From NCBI RefSeq assembly GCF_004917075.1, contig NZ_SSYB01000001.1, positions 496,001 through 560,000 of the forward strand: a DNA stretch of 64,000 bases, given 5' to 3'. The position numbers and the translations under genes were made by a program. Each line of letters begins with the position of its first letter. The first letter of the stretch is position 1. The stretch is from Geomonas edaphica. GTDB lineage: Bacteria; Desulfobacterota; Desulfuromonadia; Geobacterales; Geobacteraceae. This document shows positions 8,399 through 16,169 of the stretch, one piece after another. The notes beneath the pieces were generated by a model. It had not been told where the DNA came from, made no database searches, and saw only the letters and a program-made list of their open reading frames with translations.

Positions 8399-10897
8399 CT
8401 ATTCATCGGTCTGCTCGCGGAGGAAGATCACCGGCTTTTGACGGACCAGGGGGATGGTAACCGACAGGGCGACCAGCTCCACCAGGGCGGTGGTCGCTAC
8501 CACCAGAAGGAGGCTCTGGACGGGGTAGGGAGCGTAGGTCATGTCCAGCCCCTTCGTGCAGATCAGCCGGCTCGCAACCTGGGACATCAGCAGGGCGATG
8601 ATCCCGCTCACACTGCCGATCACGAGGTTCTCAACGGCAAAGACGCCGAGCACGAACCGCCTCCTGGCTCCCAAAACCGTGAAATAAACGGCTTCCTGTA
8701 TGCGCGCGTAGCGGGTTGCGAACACCGATCCTACCACGATGAGTACCCCGGCGACGATACTGAACGAGGTGAAGACACGGACGATGGTGGAGAGCTTCCC
8801 CATGATCCTGCCGAAAAGCTGTGCGGTCTCGGTAAGATCGATCACGTTGACGTTGGGAAACCGGGCCACCACCTGGTTCTGCAGCAAGGAGATCTTCCGC
8901 TTTTCCACGCGCACCGCCGCGAAGATCGTGTGCGGCGCGTCGGAGAGCGCCTGCTCGGGAAAGACGAAATAGAAAAATGGCGTGAAACCGCTGCTGGTGC
9001 GGGTTCTGATGCTGGCAACCCGCGCGGTCATCGGCACCCCCTGGATCCGGAAGGTGATGCTGTCGCCCACCTTCATCTCGTGCATCTTGAGCACGGTGTC
9101 CAGCACGGAGACCTGCAGCGCGTCGCCCCAGTCATTCCTGAAGAGCGTCTTCCCGGCGACGATCTTCTCGTCGGAAAGAAGCCTGTCCCGGTAGGTGAGA
9201 TTCATCTCGCGGCCGAGGTTGTCCCCACGCGACTGCCGCTCCTTTTCCGGATCGATGACCGCTTCGTTGATGGCGCTTACCGTCCCCTTGACGATCGGAT
9301 AATAGGTGGCGCCGGGGCCGAGTAGCGTGGCCATCTCCTCCTTCTGCCCGGGCTGGATATCGATCAGGAAGACGTTGGGAGCCCCCGGGGGGAAGGACTC
9401 GATGAAGGAGGCGTCGAGGTTTTTTTCCACCAGGGTGATCGAGAAGATGACGCCGAGTGCCGCCGAGAGCGTCACCATGATGGAGAGGGTCGCGTTGTGC
9501 GGCCGGAAGAGCCCCTTCAACGCCTGCCGCAGCACGAGGTTTCCGGGAACGCTCTTTCTGAGCAGGTACAGTGCGACACGGGCAAACAGGTAGGAAACAA
9601 GGATAAGGAGCACCAGAGCCGCCATGAAGTAGAGCCCCGTCTTCAGGTCACGCAGCCGCAACAGCACCATGCCGAGGAAGAAGAGGGTTCCCGCACCGGC
9701 GATGAGCCAGGTGGACCGGCTCCAGAGGGTGGTGGTTTCCTCCTTGCCGAAGATGGCGCGCGGCTTCACTTCCTTCAGGCGGTAAAGGGGGAGGGCGGTG
9801 AAGAGCAATACCGCCAAGAGGCCGATGGACATCCCCTGCCATACGGCGCTGAACGAGATCTGCAGGGTCACCCGCGCGGGGATCAGGCCGCTGAAAAGGG
9901 CGGGCAGAAGGTGCTGCAGGAAGAAACTGCCGCATAACCCAAAGAGCGTCCCGACGAAGCCTAGCGCAAGGGTCAGGGCGAGGAAGTGGCCGATGATGAA
10001 GCGGCTCCCGGCACCCAGGGCCTTCATCACCGCGATGGTCTTCTCCTGTTCCTTCAAAAGGGCGAACAGCGTGCTCTGGATCCCGAAGCCGGAGAGGAGC
10101 AGGGTGAAGATGCCGCTCAGGTTCAGGAAGAAAAGGAGGTTGTCGAAGAAGCGCTTCACCCGGGAGCCGGCGTTTTTGTAGGTCTCTACGCGCACCCGGG
10201 ACTGGTCCGCCAGTTTGCCCAGGTGCTCCGCCGTCGCATCGAGCTTCCCCTGGTCCGCGAGCTGCAAAAGGGTTACGTGATCGACCCGGCTGCCGAGCCC
10301 GATCAGCCCGAGGGCGTCCCGGTCGGCGGCGGCGACGAAAACACGCGGTCCAAGCGAGAAGAAGTTCACCGGCCGGTCCGGCTCGGCGAGCACCACATCG
10401 CGCACGACGAGCGTCGTGTTTCCCACCCTCACAGCATCCCCCAGGCGCACCCGCAAACGGTCCAGGAACTGCTGCTCGACGACCACACTCCCAGCCTTCA
10501 GCACCTCTTTCAGGGGGCGGCCCGAGCGAAGCGTCACCTGCCCGTAAAAGGGGTACGCGGGCTCGGCGACCTTCAGGTCGCATAGAAGCGATCCTTCATC
10601 CTTTGCTTTCTGTACCACCGTGTAAAAGTCCCAGTAGCGGGCAGTTTTTACTTCGCCTTCCCTTGCGAGCCGCTCAATTTCATTCTCGAGAGGAACGGGT
10701 AGGGGGGCGTGCGACCTGACGATGATGTCGCCGGCGTGTAGCGATCGGGCGTCGCGCAACAGCGAGCGGTCGACGCTCTCCCTGAAACTGCCCAGGGAGA
10801 CGAGGGTAACCATGGAGAGGGCGACGCAGAGGATGAAGACGGTGCACTGGCGTTTCGCGCCGGTGATCTGGCGCAGGACGAAGCGGGTGTTAACCAT
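8399..10897 (-). CDS. ybbP: YbbP-like ABC transporter permease (FtsX/MacB superfamily)
   Basis: Inner-membrane permease of 832 residues, near the length of E. coli YbbP (~804). An N-terminal membrane helix after VLRQITGAKRQ is followed by a large periplasmic domain. Next comes a cluster of helices around residues 255-360 (LLLSGFGIQSTLFALLKEQEKTIAV... region), more helices at ~395-450, a second periplasmic domain, and a final FtsX-type three-helix set at ~700-820. The double FtsX-like arrangement is typical of YbbP and LolE-like mechanotransmission exporters. Start ATG at 10897 overlaps the end of ybbA by eight bases, so the two are co-translated. With TesA it probably removes or processes hydrophobic compounds in the envelope; the substrate here is unknown. 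Confidence 0.87.
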   Translation of the reverse strand: MVNTRFVLRQITGAKRQCTVFILCVALSMVTLVSLGSFRESVDRSLLRDARSLHAGDIIVRSHAPLPVPLENEIERLAREGEVKTARYWDFYTVVQKAKDEGSLLCDLKVAEPAYPFYGQVTLRSGRPLKEVLKAGSVVVEQQFLDRLRVRLGDAVRVGNTTLVVRDVVLAEPDRPVNFFSLGPRVFVAAADRDALGLIGLGSRVDHVTLLQLADQGKLDATAEHLGKLADQSRVRVETYKNAGSRVKRFFDNLLFFLNLSGIFTLLLSGFGIQSTLFALLKEQEKTIAVMKALGAGSRFIIGHFLALTLALGFVGTLFGLCGSFFLQHLLPALFSGLIPARVTLQISFSAVWQGMSIGLLAVLLFTALPLYRLKEVKPRAIFGKEETTTLWSRSTWLIAGAGTLFFLGMVLLRLRDLKTGLYFMAALVLLILVSYLFARVALYLLRKSVPGNLVLRQALKGLFRPHNATLSIMVTLSAALGVIFSITLVEKNLDASFIESFPPGAPNVFLIDIQPGQKEEMATLLGPGATYYPIVKGTVSAINEAVIDPEKERQSRGDNLGREMNLTYRDRLLSDEKIVAGKTLFRNDWGDALQVSVLDTVLKMHEMKVGDSITFRIQGVPMTARVASIRTRTSSGFTPFFYFVFPEQALSDAPHTIFAAVRVEKRKISLLQNQVVARFPNVNVIDLTETAQLFGRIMGKLSTIVRVFTSFSIVAGVLIVVGSVFATRYARIQEAVYFTVLGARRRFVLGVFAVENLVIGSVSGIIALLMSQVASRLICTKGLDMTYAPYPVQSLLLVVATTALVELVALSVTIPLVRQKPVIFLREQTDE

Positions 10898-11570
10898 GGT
10901 CGGCGCCTGTGACGATCCGGCCGTCTTTAAGCGTGATCACCCGGTCGGCACTCCTGGCTATTTCCGGGCTGTGGGTGACGAGGATCATGGTGGTGCCGCG
11001 CTCGCGCTGCAGTTCCAGCAGCAGGGTGAGGATCGCTTCGCCGTTCACCGAGTCGAGGTTGCCGGTCGGCTCATCGGCAAAGATGATGCGCGGGGCGTTG
11101 ATCAGTGCACGGCAGATGGCGCAGCGCTGTTTCTCCCCTCCCGAGAGCTGATGCGGAAAACTGGCGACCCGGTGAGAAAGGCCTACCCGGTCCAGAAGGG
11201 CAAGCGCCTTCGTGCGGGCCTCCGTGTCCCCCTTGAGCTCGGCCGGGAACATGACGTTTTCCAGCGCGGTGAGGGAGGGGACCAGGTGGAAAGACTGGAA
11301 TACGAAGCCGAAGGTGCTGTTTCTAAGCGGAGCAAGGGCGTCCTCGTCCAGGTCGGTGATGTCGCGCCCCTCGATGGAGATGCGGCCGAGGTCCGGGCGG
11401 TCCAGACCGGAGAGGATGGTGAGGAGCGTCGACTTGCCGCTGCCGCTCTCTCCTTTCACCACCAGGAATTCGCCCGGGGCTACCTCGAGGGAGATGCTGT
11501 CGAGGACGGTGATGTCCCGGTTGCCGATGCGGTACTGCTTCGTGATCTCGTTGGCCTGCAGGATGGTCAT
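10890..11570 (-). CDS. ybbA: YbbA-like ABC transporter ATP-binding protein (LolD/MacB type)
   Basis: Cytoplasmic ATPase subunit for the YbbP permease. The 226-residue form begins MTILQANEITKQYRIG. It shows Walker A GESGSGKST, Q-loop FVFQSFHLVPSL, signature LSGGEKQR, Walker B IIFADEPTGNLD and the H-loop VTHS, all as in the LolD/MacB/YbbA family. The open frame extends 95 codons upstream, but that part is low-complexity, lacks homology-like features and would overlap the divergent small gene at 11682. The ATG at 11570 gives the normal family length. The ribosome-binding site is weak (GGAA). The downstream overlap with ybbP supports a ybbA-ybbP-tesA operon. Confidence 0.9.
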   Translation of the reverse strand: MTILQANEITKQYRIGNRDITVLDSISLEVAPGEFLVVKGESGSGKSTLLTILSGLDRPDLGRISIEGRDITDLDEDALAPLRNSTFGFVFQSFHLVPSLTALENVMFPAELKGDTEARTKALALLDRVGLSHRVASFPHQLSGGEKQRCAICRALINAPRIIFADEPTGNLDSVNGEAILTLLLELQRERGTTMILVTHSPEIARSADRVITLKDGRIVTGADHG

Positions 11571-11622
11571 CGGGTGTGGTTCCAGTGTGGCGCTGTCTCT
11601 CCGGCCTTTTTTGCCGGCCGGG

Positions 11623-11650
11623 TTTACAGTTAGAATTTTTTTATTATACT
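11623..11650 (+). promoter_or_regulatory. Sigma-70-type promoter for the small Cys-rich gene
   Basis: TTTACA at 11623-11628 and TATACT at 11645-11650, separated by 16 bp, in an AT-rich patch 32 bp before the ATG at 11682. A GC-rich inverted repeat (CCGGC / GCCGG around a T run) at 11601-11616 lies just upstream, on the side of ybbA. Confidence 0.6.
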
Positions 11651-11681
11651 CTCCCGCACTATGCAACCAGGAGAGGGTGCC

Positions 11682-11942
11682 ATGGCCATTGTCAAAAGTC
11701 GATGCCAAAAAAGAGTTGACCGCTACGGCGGCTGCAAGACCAGCAGTGTAGGCGCCGTGGTGCCCGGACTCGGCAGGGAACTGTACTACTGCTGCCTCGA
11801 CGAGACAGAGTGCGGCTACGCCCTGCCGGTCGGCTATGACGTAGTCTGCAAACATCCGGAGTCTGAGCGGTTCCAGGAGCGGCCTACTGTAAGACCCGCA
11901 CGCCGCAGCGAGGCTAGCCTCAAAAAGAAGAGCAGGTCATAA
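11682..11942 (+). CDS. Small Cys-rich conserved-looking hypothetical protein
   Basis: I do not recognise this 86-residue protein. It starts MAIVKSRCQKRV behind AGGAG and its own well-formed promoter. It carries six cysteines (single at ~8 and ~18, a CC pair at ~38-39, then ~44 and ~57) followed by a basic, Lys/Arg-rich tail. The Cys spacing (RCQKR, GGCKTS, YYCCLDETECGY, VVCKH) suggests metal binding or disulfides. No signal peptide or membrane segment is present. The stop codon falls in the loop of the terminator that also serves the convergent rubredoxin gene. Evidence for a real gene is the RBS, the promoter, and the fit between divergent and convergent neighbours. Confidence 0.6.
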   Translation: MAIVKSRCQKRVDRYGGCKTSSVGAVVPGLGRELYYCCLDETECGYALPVGYDVVCKHPESERFQERPTVRPARRSEASLKKKSRS

Positions 11943-11952
11943 GACCTGCTCT
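11921..11952 (-). terminator. Rho-independent terminator of rubredoxin
   Basis: Perfect 10-bp stem AGAGCAGGTC / GACCTGCTCT (11929-11952) with a 4-base loop. Read on the minus strand it is followed by TTCTTTTTG, the classic U-tract, so it ends rubredoxin transcription. It also overlaps the last codons of the convergent small gene. Confidence 0.75.
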
Positions 11953-11986
11953 GCAGGTTGTCCGTACAGCCACTCCGTTCGTTGTG

Positions 11987-12160
11987 TCAGTGCGGTTCTT
12001 CTGCCAGGGGCTCGAAAAAACTCTTGGCCGCCTCGCACACCGGGCAGTGCCATTCAGGGAGCAGTTCTTCGAAGGATATGTCAGGCGGGACATCGTTGAC
12101 AGGATCACCTTCGGCAGGATCGTAAACGTACTGGCAGATGGTACAGATCCATCTCTGCAT
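11987..12160 (-). CDS. Rubredoxin
   Basis: Small iron-sulfur electron carrier of 57 residues beginning MQRWICTICQYVYDPAEGD. Two CxxC pairs (CTIC and CPVC), the YVYDP block, the DVPPDISFEELLPEWHCPVC region and the C-terminal acidic tail match rubredoxins, which bind one Fe in a Cys4 site. An in-frame ATG six bases upstream (12166) is possible, but GGGAGA is correctly spaced only for 12160, and rubredoxins usually start MQ(R/K)W/Y. In anaerobes they pass electrons to oxygen- or peroxide-reducing partners such as rubrerythrin. A universal stress protein gene lies 25 bp upstream in the same direction, so the two may be co-expressed. Confidence 0.93.
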   Translation of the reverse strand: MQRWICTICQYVYDPAEGDPVNDVPPDISFEELLPEWHCPVCEAAKSFFEPLAEEPH

Positions 12161-12185
12161 TGGCATTCTCCCGTCGCTTCCGCGA

Positions 12186-12668
12186 CTACCACTCGACCGA
12201 TTCGGGCTCGCGTTTTATGAGCAGGATACTGCAGGGCATCCTGCGCAGGACGGCGTCGTTGTCCCTTCCGAAGAGCATGTGCTCCAGGCGTCCCTCCTCG
12301 TGGGAAAGGAGCACCATCAGGTCGATCCGCTCGTCTTTCACCGTCTGCACGATCTCGTCCACCGGTTTGCCTTCCTTGATGATCACCTTTATCGGCAGCC
12401 CGGACCGGATCTCCTGCCCGATCATCTGCTCCAGTTCATCCTTGGCCCGCTCCTGAACGCTGGCGTAGTTTTTCACCTCGTCGGGAATGGCACTCGGGGC
12501 GTTCAGCGCACCTCCCGCCATGCTTATGGTCCCTTCCGTGTTGGTTGCGATATGCAGGACCATGAGCTCCGCGCCGTACTTCCTGGCAATCGAGATACCT
12601 GCCTGCACGGCATCCCGGCAGTACTCGCTCATCCTGTTTACCACGAGAACGCGTTTGAAATTTTCCAT
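12186..12668 (-). CDS. Universal stress protein (UspA family)
   Basis: Cytoplasmic 160-residue UspA-fold protein. It begins with the first beta strand FKRVLVVNRMSEYCRDAV, has the typical AELMVLHIATN strand, and ends with DAVLRRMPCSILLIKRE. The nucleotide-binding glycine motif is reduced to GRDNDAVLRRMPCS, so ATP binding is uncertain. Start ATG at 12668 follows AGGAGGCAAGCG. A promoter is visible upstream at 12733-12760. The next gene on the same strand is rubredoxin, consistent with a stress or oxygen-response pair. Confidence 0.88.
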   Translation of the reverse strand: MENFKRVLVVNRMSEYCRDAVQAGISIARKYGAELMVLHIATNTEGTISMAGGALNAPSAIPDEVKNYASVQERAKDELEQMIGQEIRSGLPIKVIIKEGKPVDEIVQTVKDERIDLMVLLSHEEGRLEHMLFGRDNDAVLRRMPCSILLIKREPESVEW

Positions 12669-12732
12669 CGCTTGCCTCCTGATTTAGTGGATGTGGCCCT
12701 GGGCCGGGGCTTTCGGCCGACGAGACCCACCC

Positions 12733-12771
12733 AGTATATACGATTGCCAACCCGCAGCAACTTGGTATAAG
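12733..12771. promoter_or_regulatory. Overlapping divergent promoters (usp / lipoprotein)
   Basis: Minus strand: TTGCTG (12755-12760), 16-bp spacer, TATACT (12733-12738), reading into the stress-protein gene. Plus strand: TTGCCA (12744-12749), 16-bp spacer, TATAAG (12766-12771), reading into the lipoprotein gene at 12847. The two share their spacers, so binding at one should block the other. Confidence 0.5.
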
Positions 12772-12846
12772 TATTCGGGTCTTCTGCCCGGGCACCGGAT
12801 GAACCGCCTTAATCACGCAACTTCAGCTTGTTGTCGGAGGTGTCAC

Positions 12847-13476
12847 ATGCGTAACCTGCTCAGGATAGCCGCCCTTATCTGCCTCACCGTCATGCTTTGC
12901 TCCTGTGCTTCGGTGTCGATGGTCGATACCTGGCGCAACCCGTCGCTGCGCGGCGAAGGGATCCGCAAGATACTGGTGGTCGGGTTCTCACCGAAACAGT
13001 CGAGCCGCGTGGTGTACGAGGATACCCTGGTGAGCGAATTGAGCCGCCACGGCGTCGAAGGGGTCGCGAGCTACTCGATCATCCAGGGCAGCGCGCTTCC
13101 CGACTGGTACGCACTGGACCGCGCCGTCAGACGGGTCGGCGCGCAGGCCGTCCTCACCGTGCAGACCATCAAGGTCGAGCGGCAGACCACGGTGCAGCCG
13201 AGCGCCATCGCCACCCCGTACCCAGGCTACTGGTACCCGCCCGCCTTCCCGGATTGGGATTTTCCCGGTTACTATCGCTCCATGGCCATGTACGGCCCGA
13301 CCTACGTTACCACCTACGACATCGCCACCATGCAGGTGAACCTGTTCGACGCACGTTCGGACAAACTGCTCTGGGCGGGAACCATCGAGGCGACCGAACC
13401 TGAGAAGGTGACCCGCGTCGGCAAGGAACTGGCCCGCGAGGTGGTCAAGGCGCTCAGAAAGGAAGGGGTCCTTTAG
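12847..13476 (+). CDS. DUF4136-like lipoprotein
   Basis: Predicted outer-membrane or periplasmic lipoprotein of 209 residues. It has a signal peptide with lipobox VMLCSC, then mature Cys followed by ASVSMVDTWRNPS. The mature part has an alpha/beta pattern (KILVVGFSPKQSSRVVYEDTL, SALPDWYALDRAVRRVGAQAVLTVQTI), an aromatic Pro-rich insert (PYPGYWYPPAFPDW) and a C-terminal strand LLWAGTIEATEPEKVTRVGKELA that is typical of DUF4136-type lipoproteins. Start ATG at 12847 lies after GGAGGTGTC. The glycosylase gene follows eight bases after the stop, so they may share a transcript although the functions seem unrelated. Role unknown. Confidence 0.72.
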   Translation: MRNLLRIAALICLTVMLCSCASVSMVDTWRNPSLRGEGIRKILVVGFSPKQSSRVVYEDTLVSELSRHGVEGVASYSIIQGSALPDWYALDRAVRRVGAQAVLTVQTIKVERQTTVQPSAIATPYPGYWYPPAFPDWDFPGYYRSMAMYGPTYVTTYDIATMQVNLFDARSDKLLWAGTIEATEPEKVTRVGKELAREVVKALRKEGVL

Positions 13477-13484
13477 GGGCGGCG

Positions 13485-14051
13485 ATGCGCTCCCTCCCTT
13501 TGACACCGCTTCCGCGCTCCTTCTACGACCGGGACACGGTAACCGTGGCCCACGAGCTCTTAGGCGCCTACCTCGTCCATGATGCTGCCGGAGAGACGCG
13601 GGTGGGAAAGATCGTCGAAGTCGAGGCCTACCTGGGGGAGGAGGATCTTGCCGCCCACTCCTCCAGGGGGCTCACCCCCCGCACCCGCATCCTCTTCGGT
13701 CCGCCAGGTTTTGCCTACGTCTATCTGATCTACGGCATTCACTGCTGCTTCAACGTCGTAACTGAGCGAGAGGGAAACGCCTGCGCCGTGCTGCTGCGCG
13801 CCCTCGAGCCCGTACGCAACGTCCACGAGCGCACCAGCGGCCCGGGCCTTCTCTGTCGCGCCATGGGGATCGATTTGCGCTGCAACGGTCACGACCTTTT
13901 GAGTGGGGACCTCTTCGTCGCGGCACGCAGGGACGAGGAGGAAAGGTGCATCGTCACGCGTCCGCGCATCGGCGTCGCCTACGCCGGTGATTGGGCCGCC
14001 AAGCCGCTTCGCTTCTACCTCGAAGATAATCCACACGTATCAAAACGTTGA
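13485..14051 (+). CDS. mpg: 3-methyladenine DNA glycosylase (AAG/MPG family)
   Basis: Base-excision repair glycosylase that removes alkylated purines such as 3-methyladenine and hypoxanthine. The 188-residue length and motifs fit the AAG family: ARELLG-like VAHELLGAYLV, VEVEAYLGEEDLAAHSSRG with the catalytic Glu, TPRTRILFGPPGFAYVYLIYGIH with intercalating and active-site aromatics, and RALEPV...GPGLLCRAMGID. No helix-hairpin-helix domain is present, as expected for this family. The start at 13485 is the first ATG after the lipoprotein stop; GGGGCGGCG before it is a usable RBS. Downstream come 407 bp without a gene, which include the repeat at 14141-14250. Confidence 0.92.
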   Translation: MRSLPLTPLPRSFYDRDTVTVAHELLGAYLVHDAAGETRVGKIVEVEAYLGEEDLAAHSSRGLTPRTRILFGPPGFAYVYLIYGIHCCFNVVTEREGNACAVLLRALEPVRNVHERTSGPGLLCRAMGIDLRCNGHDLLSGDLFVAARRDEEERCIVTRPRIGVAYAGDWAAKPLRFYLEDNPHVSKR

Positions 14052-14140
14052 CTCCCGCCACTGCATCTCCATCCAGACCCCGTCATCCCCGGCTTTGTCC
14101 GGTTTGGTACGTGCATCACCAACATCCAACCATTTCCAGC

Positions 14141-14250
14141 CTCCCCCTCCCTTGACGGGAGGGGGCCGGGGGGGGGGGTGAAGCCGCAAGCCAAGGGAAA
14201 TGATGGCACCTTACCCCACCCCCTAACCCCCTCCCGCAAGGGGAGGGGGA
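14141..14250. repeat. REPIN-like palindromic repeat, copy 1
   Basis: Two inverted copies of a GC-rich REP unit about 45 bp apart: left unit CCCTCCCTTGACGGGAGGG plus a G-run and GTGAAG, right unit the reverse form around CCCTCCCGCAAGGGGAGGG. Each unit folds into its own hairpin and the pair forms a larger one. A second copy with the same design is at 32679-32788. The rest of the 14052-14458 gap shows nothing beyond a possible promoter for the next gene (TTGGTG at 14399, TATACT at 14424). Confidence 0.8.
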
Positions 14251-14458
14251 ACTTTTCCGGCTACTGCAACATCCTAACCGGACAACGCTGCGTCATCGCC
14301 GGACTGCCACGGCGACCTACGCACCTGCACGCATCCGTTGCCATGGCTAGGGCAGCCGCCACTCAAGCTTGCTAAAGCGCACTACCTGTTGTGAAACATT
14401 GGTGCAAATTAATAACCCTCCGCTATACTCTTCTGCGTTTGCCCAGGGAGAGGCCATC

Positions 14459-15598
14459 ATGGACATGGAACAGGCCGAACAACTCTACCGACTGATGTTC
14501 ACCAACATGAGAGAAGGGCTGGCCATCCTGCGTCTGGACGTGAGAGACCCGGAGGCAATGCCCCTCATCGTCGAAATGAACCCGGCTGCTGTGAAACTAT
14601 GTCAGTGCCGGTCCTTCAACTTCGGCAATTGCCGGGTCAGTGATTGTTTCCCCGGCTGGTTCGAGGCGGAGGGGTTCCGTGAGACGTGCCATCGAATCGC
14701 CGCCTTCGGCGGCTCTCAGGAGCTGGGCGAGGTAAGCCACGATGGCCACTTCTACCGGATCAGGATCTTCGCGCTCACCGAGGAGCATCTTGGCTTCGTG
14801 ATCAGTGACTGCACGAAGTACAGGCAGGAGGAGGAGAAGATAGCGCAACTGAACGCGCGCCTGGAGTACGAGGCTGCCACCCTGGAGCGCCGCGTCGCCG
14901 AACGCACCTCTCAGCTCGAGGAGATCAACGAGGAGCTCGACACCTTCGCCTTCTCGGTTTCCCATGACCTGCGCGCTCCCATCCGTGCCATGCACGCCTT
15001 CGCGGAAATCCTGCTCGACGATGAATTCCAGTCCCCCGCCGAGCGAAATGCCTACCTGGTGCGCATCAAGACGGCTGCCCAGGGGATGGACCGTCTGATC
15101 CAGGATCTACTTGCCTATAGCCGTCTGAGCCGCCAGGAGATCACCCTGGAGCCGGTGAGCCTGCAACAGGCGGTCCGCGATGCCTCTCAGCAGCTGGAGC
15201 TCGCCAGCGGAGGCAAGGGGTACCGCATTGAGGTCGCGGGAGATCTCCCCGATGTGATCGCGCACCACACGGTGCTCGTGCAGGTACTGCTGAACCTGAT
15301 GACCAACGGCATCAAGTTCGTACCGAAAGGGGTGGTGCCGCTGCTGCGCATCTGGGCAGAGGACTCCGGTGAGTACTGCCGCCTCTACATCCAGGACAAC
15401 GGCATCGGCATACCTCCACAGCATCAGGAGAGAATCTTCAAGATCTTCGAGCGGTTGCACAGTATCGAAAGTTACCCGGGTACCGGGGTGGGGCTCGCCA
15501 TCGTCCGGAAGGCCGTGCAGCGGCTGGGTGGACGCATTGGGCTCGAGTCGCAGGAGGGGGAGGGGAGCAGGTTCTGGATCGAACTTAGGAAGGAGTAG
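14459..15598 (+). CDS. PAS histidine kinase (phytochrome-type HisKA/HATPase)
   Basis: Soluble sensor kinase of 379 residues. An N-terminal PAS domain (~5-125) contains several cysteines (KLCQCRSFNFGNCRVSDCFPG). A coiled coil follows (~130-155, LERRVAERTSQLEEINEEL). Next is a HisKA domain with the phospho-accepting His ~169 in SVSHDLRAP, then a HATPase with N box LMTNGIKF, G1 box DNGIGIPP and GTGVGLAI. No membrane segment is present. Start ATG at 14459 follows GGGAGAGG; upstream codons of the open frame lack support. Sixteen bases downstream is a receiver-only gene, its likely phosphate acceptor. It opens the signalling island running to 27852. Confidence 0.88.
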   Translation: MDMEQAEQLYRLMFTNMREGLAILRLDVRDPEAMPLIVEMNPAAVKLCQCRSFNFGNCRVSDCFPGWFEAEGFRETCHRIAAFGGSQELGEVSHDGHFYRIRIFALTEEHLGFVISDCTKYRQEEEKIAQLNARLEYEAATLERRVAERTSQLEEINEELDTFAFSVSHDLRAPIRAMHAFAEILLDDEFQSPAERNAYLVRIKTAAQGMDRLIQDLLAYSRLSRQEITLEPVSLQQAVRDASQQLELASGGKGYRIEVAGDLPDVIAHHTVLVQVLLNLMTNGIKFVPKGVVPLLRIWAEDSGEYCRLYIQDNGIGIPPQHQERIFKIFERLHSIESYPGTGVGLAIVRKAVQRLGGRIGLESQEGEGSRFWIELRKE

Positions 15599-15613
15599 TA
15601 GGGAGGCTTCGCC

Positions 15614-16102
15614 ATGAGCTACGTGCACCACACCGTTCTCCTCGTCGACAGCGACCCCGATCAGGCGCATTTCACCCGGCTTGCCCTGCAGCGGGTCGGG
15701 GTGATCACGCCGGTGCAACACGCGCACGACGGCGAGGAGGCCATCGCCTACCTAAGCGGCGCTGGAGACTTCGGCGACCGTGAACTGCATCCCCTACCTA
15801 TGCTGATGCTGCTCGACCTCAAGTTGCCGCACATCTCTGGGGTGGGGCTTCTCTCCTGGCTGCGCGAACAGCAGGCGCTCAGGCGGCTGCCCGTTGTTGT
15901 GCTCACCGTCCCCGTCCCCGCCGCTGACTTGAACCGCGCCTACGAACTCGGCTGTAACTCCTTTCTTTTCAAACCCAATTCTTTCAACGCCCTCCTTGTG
16001 CTGATGCAGGGGGTGGCGCAGTACTGGCTTGGCTTCAACGTTCCTCCCGGGGTCGGCGCGGCAGTTGCGGAGGCCGGTGGGCAGTACGGCCCGGCCGCCT
16101 AG
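15614..16102 (+). CDS. Single-domain response regulator (Rcp1-like)
   Basis: Receiver-only protein of 162 residues. Acidic pocket DSDPD near the N-terminus, phospho-acceptor Asp in MLLDLKLPHISG (~residue 63), switch Thr in VVVLTVPV and the conserved Lys in FLFKPNS are all present. The double LDLKLP and the absence of an output domain resemble the Rcp family that partners phytochrome-like kinases, matching the kinase just upstream. The C-terminal ~25 residues are Gly/Ala-rich and low-complexity. RBS GGAGGCTTCGCC precedes the ATG. It is separated from the next gene by 67 bp. Confidence 0.88.
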   Translation: MSYVHHTVLLVDSDPDQAHFTRLALQRVGVITPVQHAHDGEEAIAYLSGAGDFGDRELHPLPMLMLLDLKLPHISGVGLLSWLREQQALRRLPVVVLTVPVPAADLNRAYELGCNSFLFKPNSFNALLVLMQGVAQYWLGFNVPPGVGAAVAEAGGQYGPAA

Positions 16103-16169
16103 ACGGCGTCTGGAACTCGCCCCGACTGCGCCAGTCCGCGCTTCCCGGGGTACCCCTGCGAGGTTTCCC

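Noticed and set aside
8345-9325. 326-residue plus-strand open frame
   Set aside because: Antisense of ybbP, whose minus-strand product has full family motifs and overlaps ybbA as expected.
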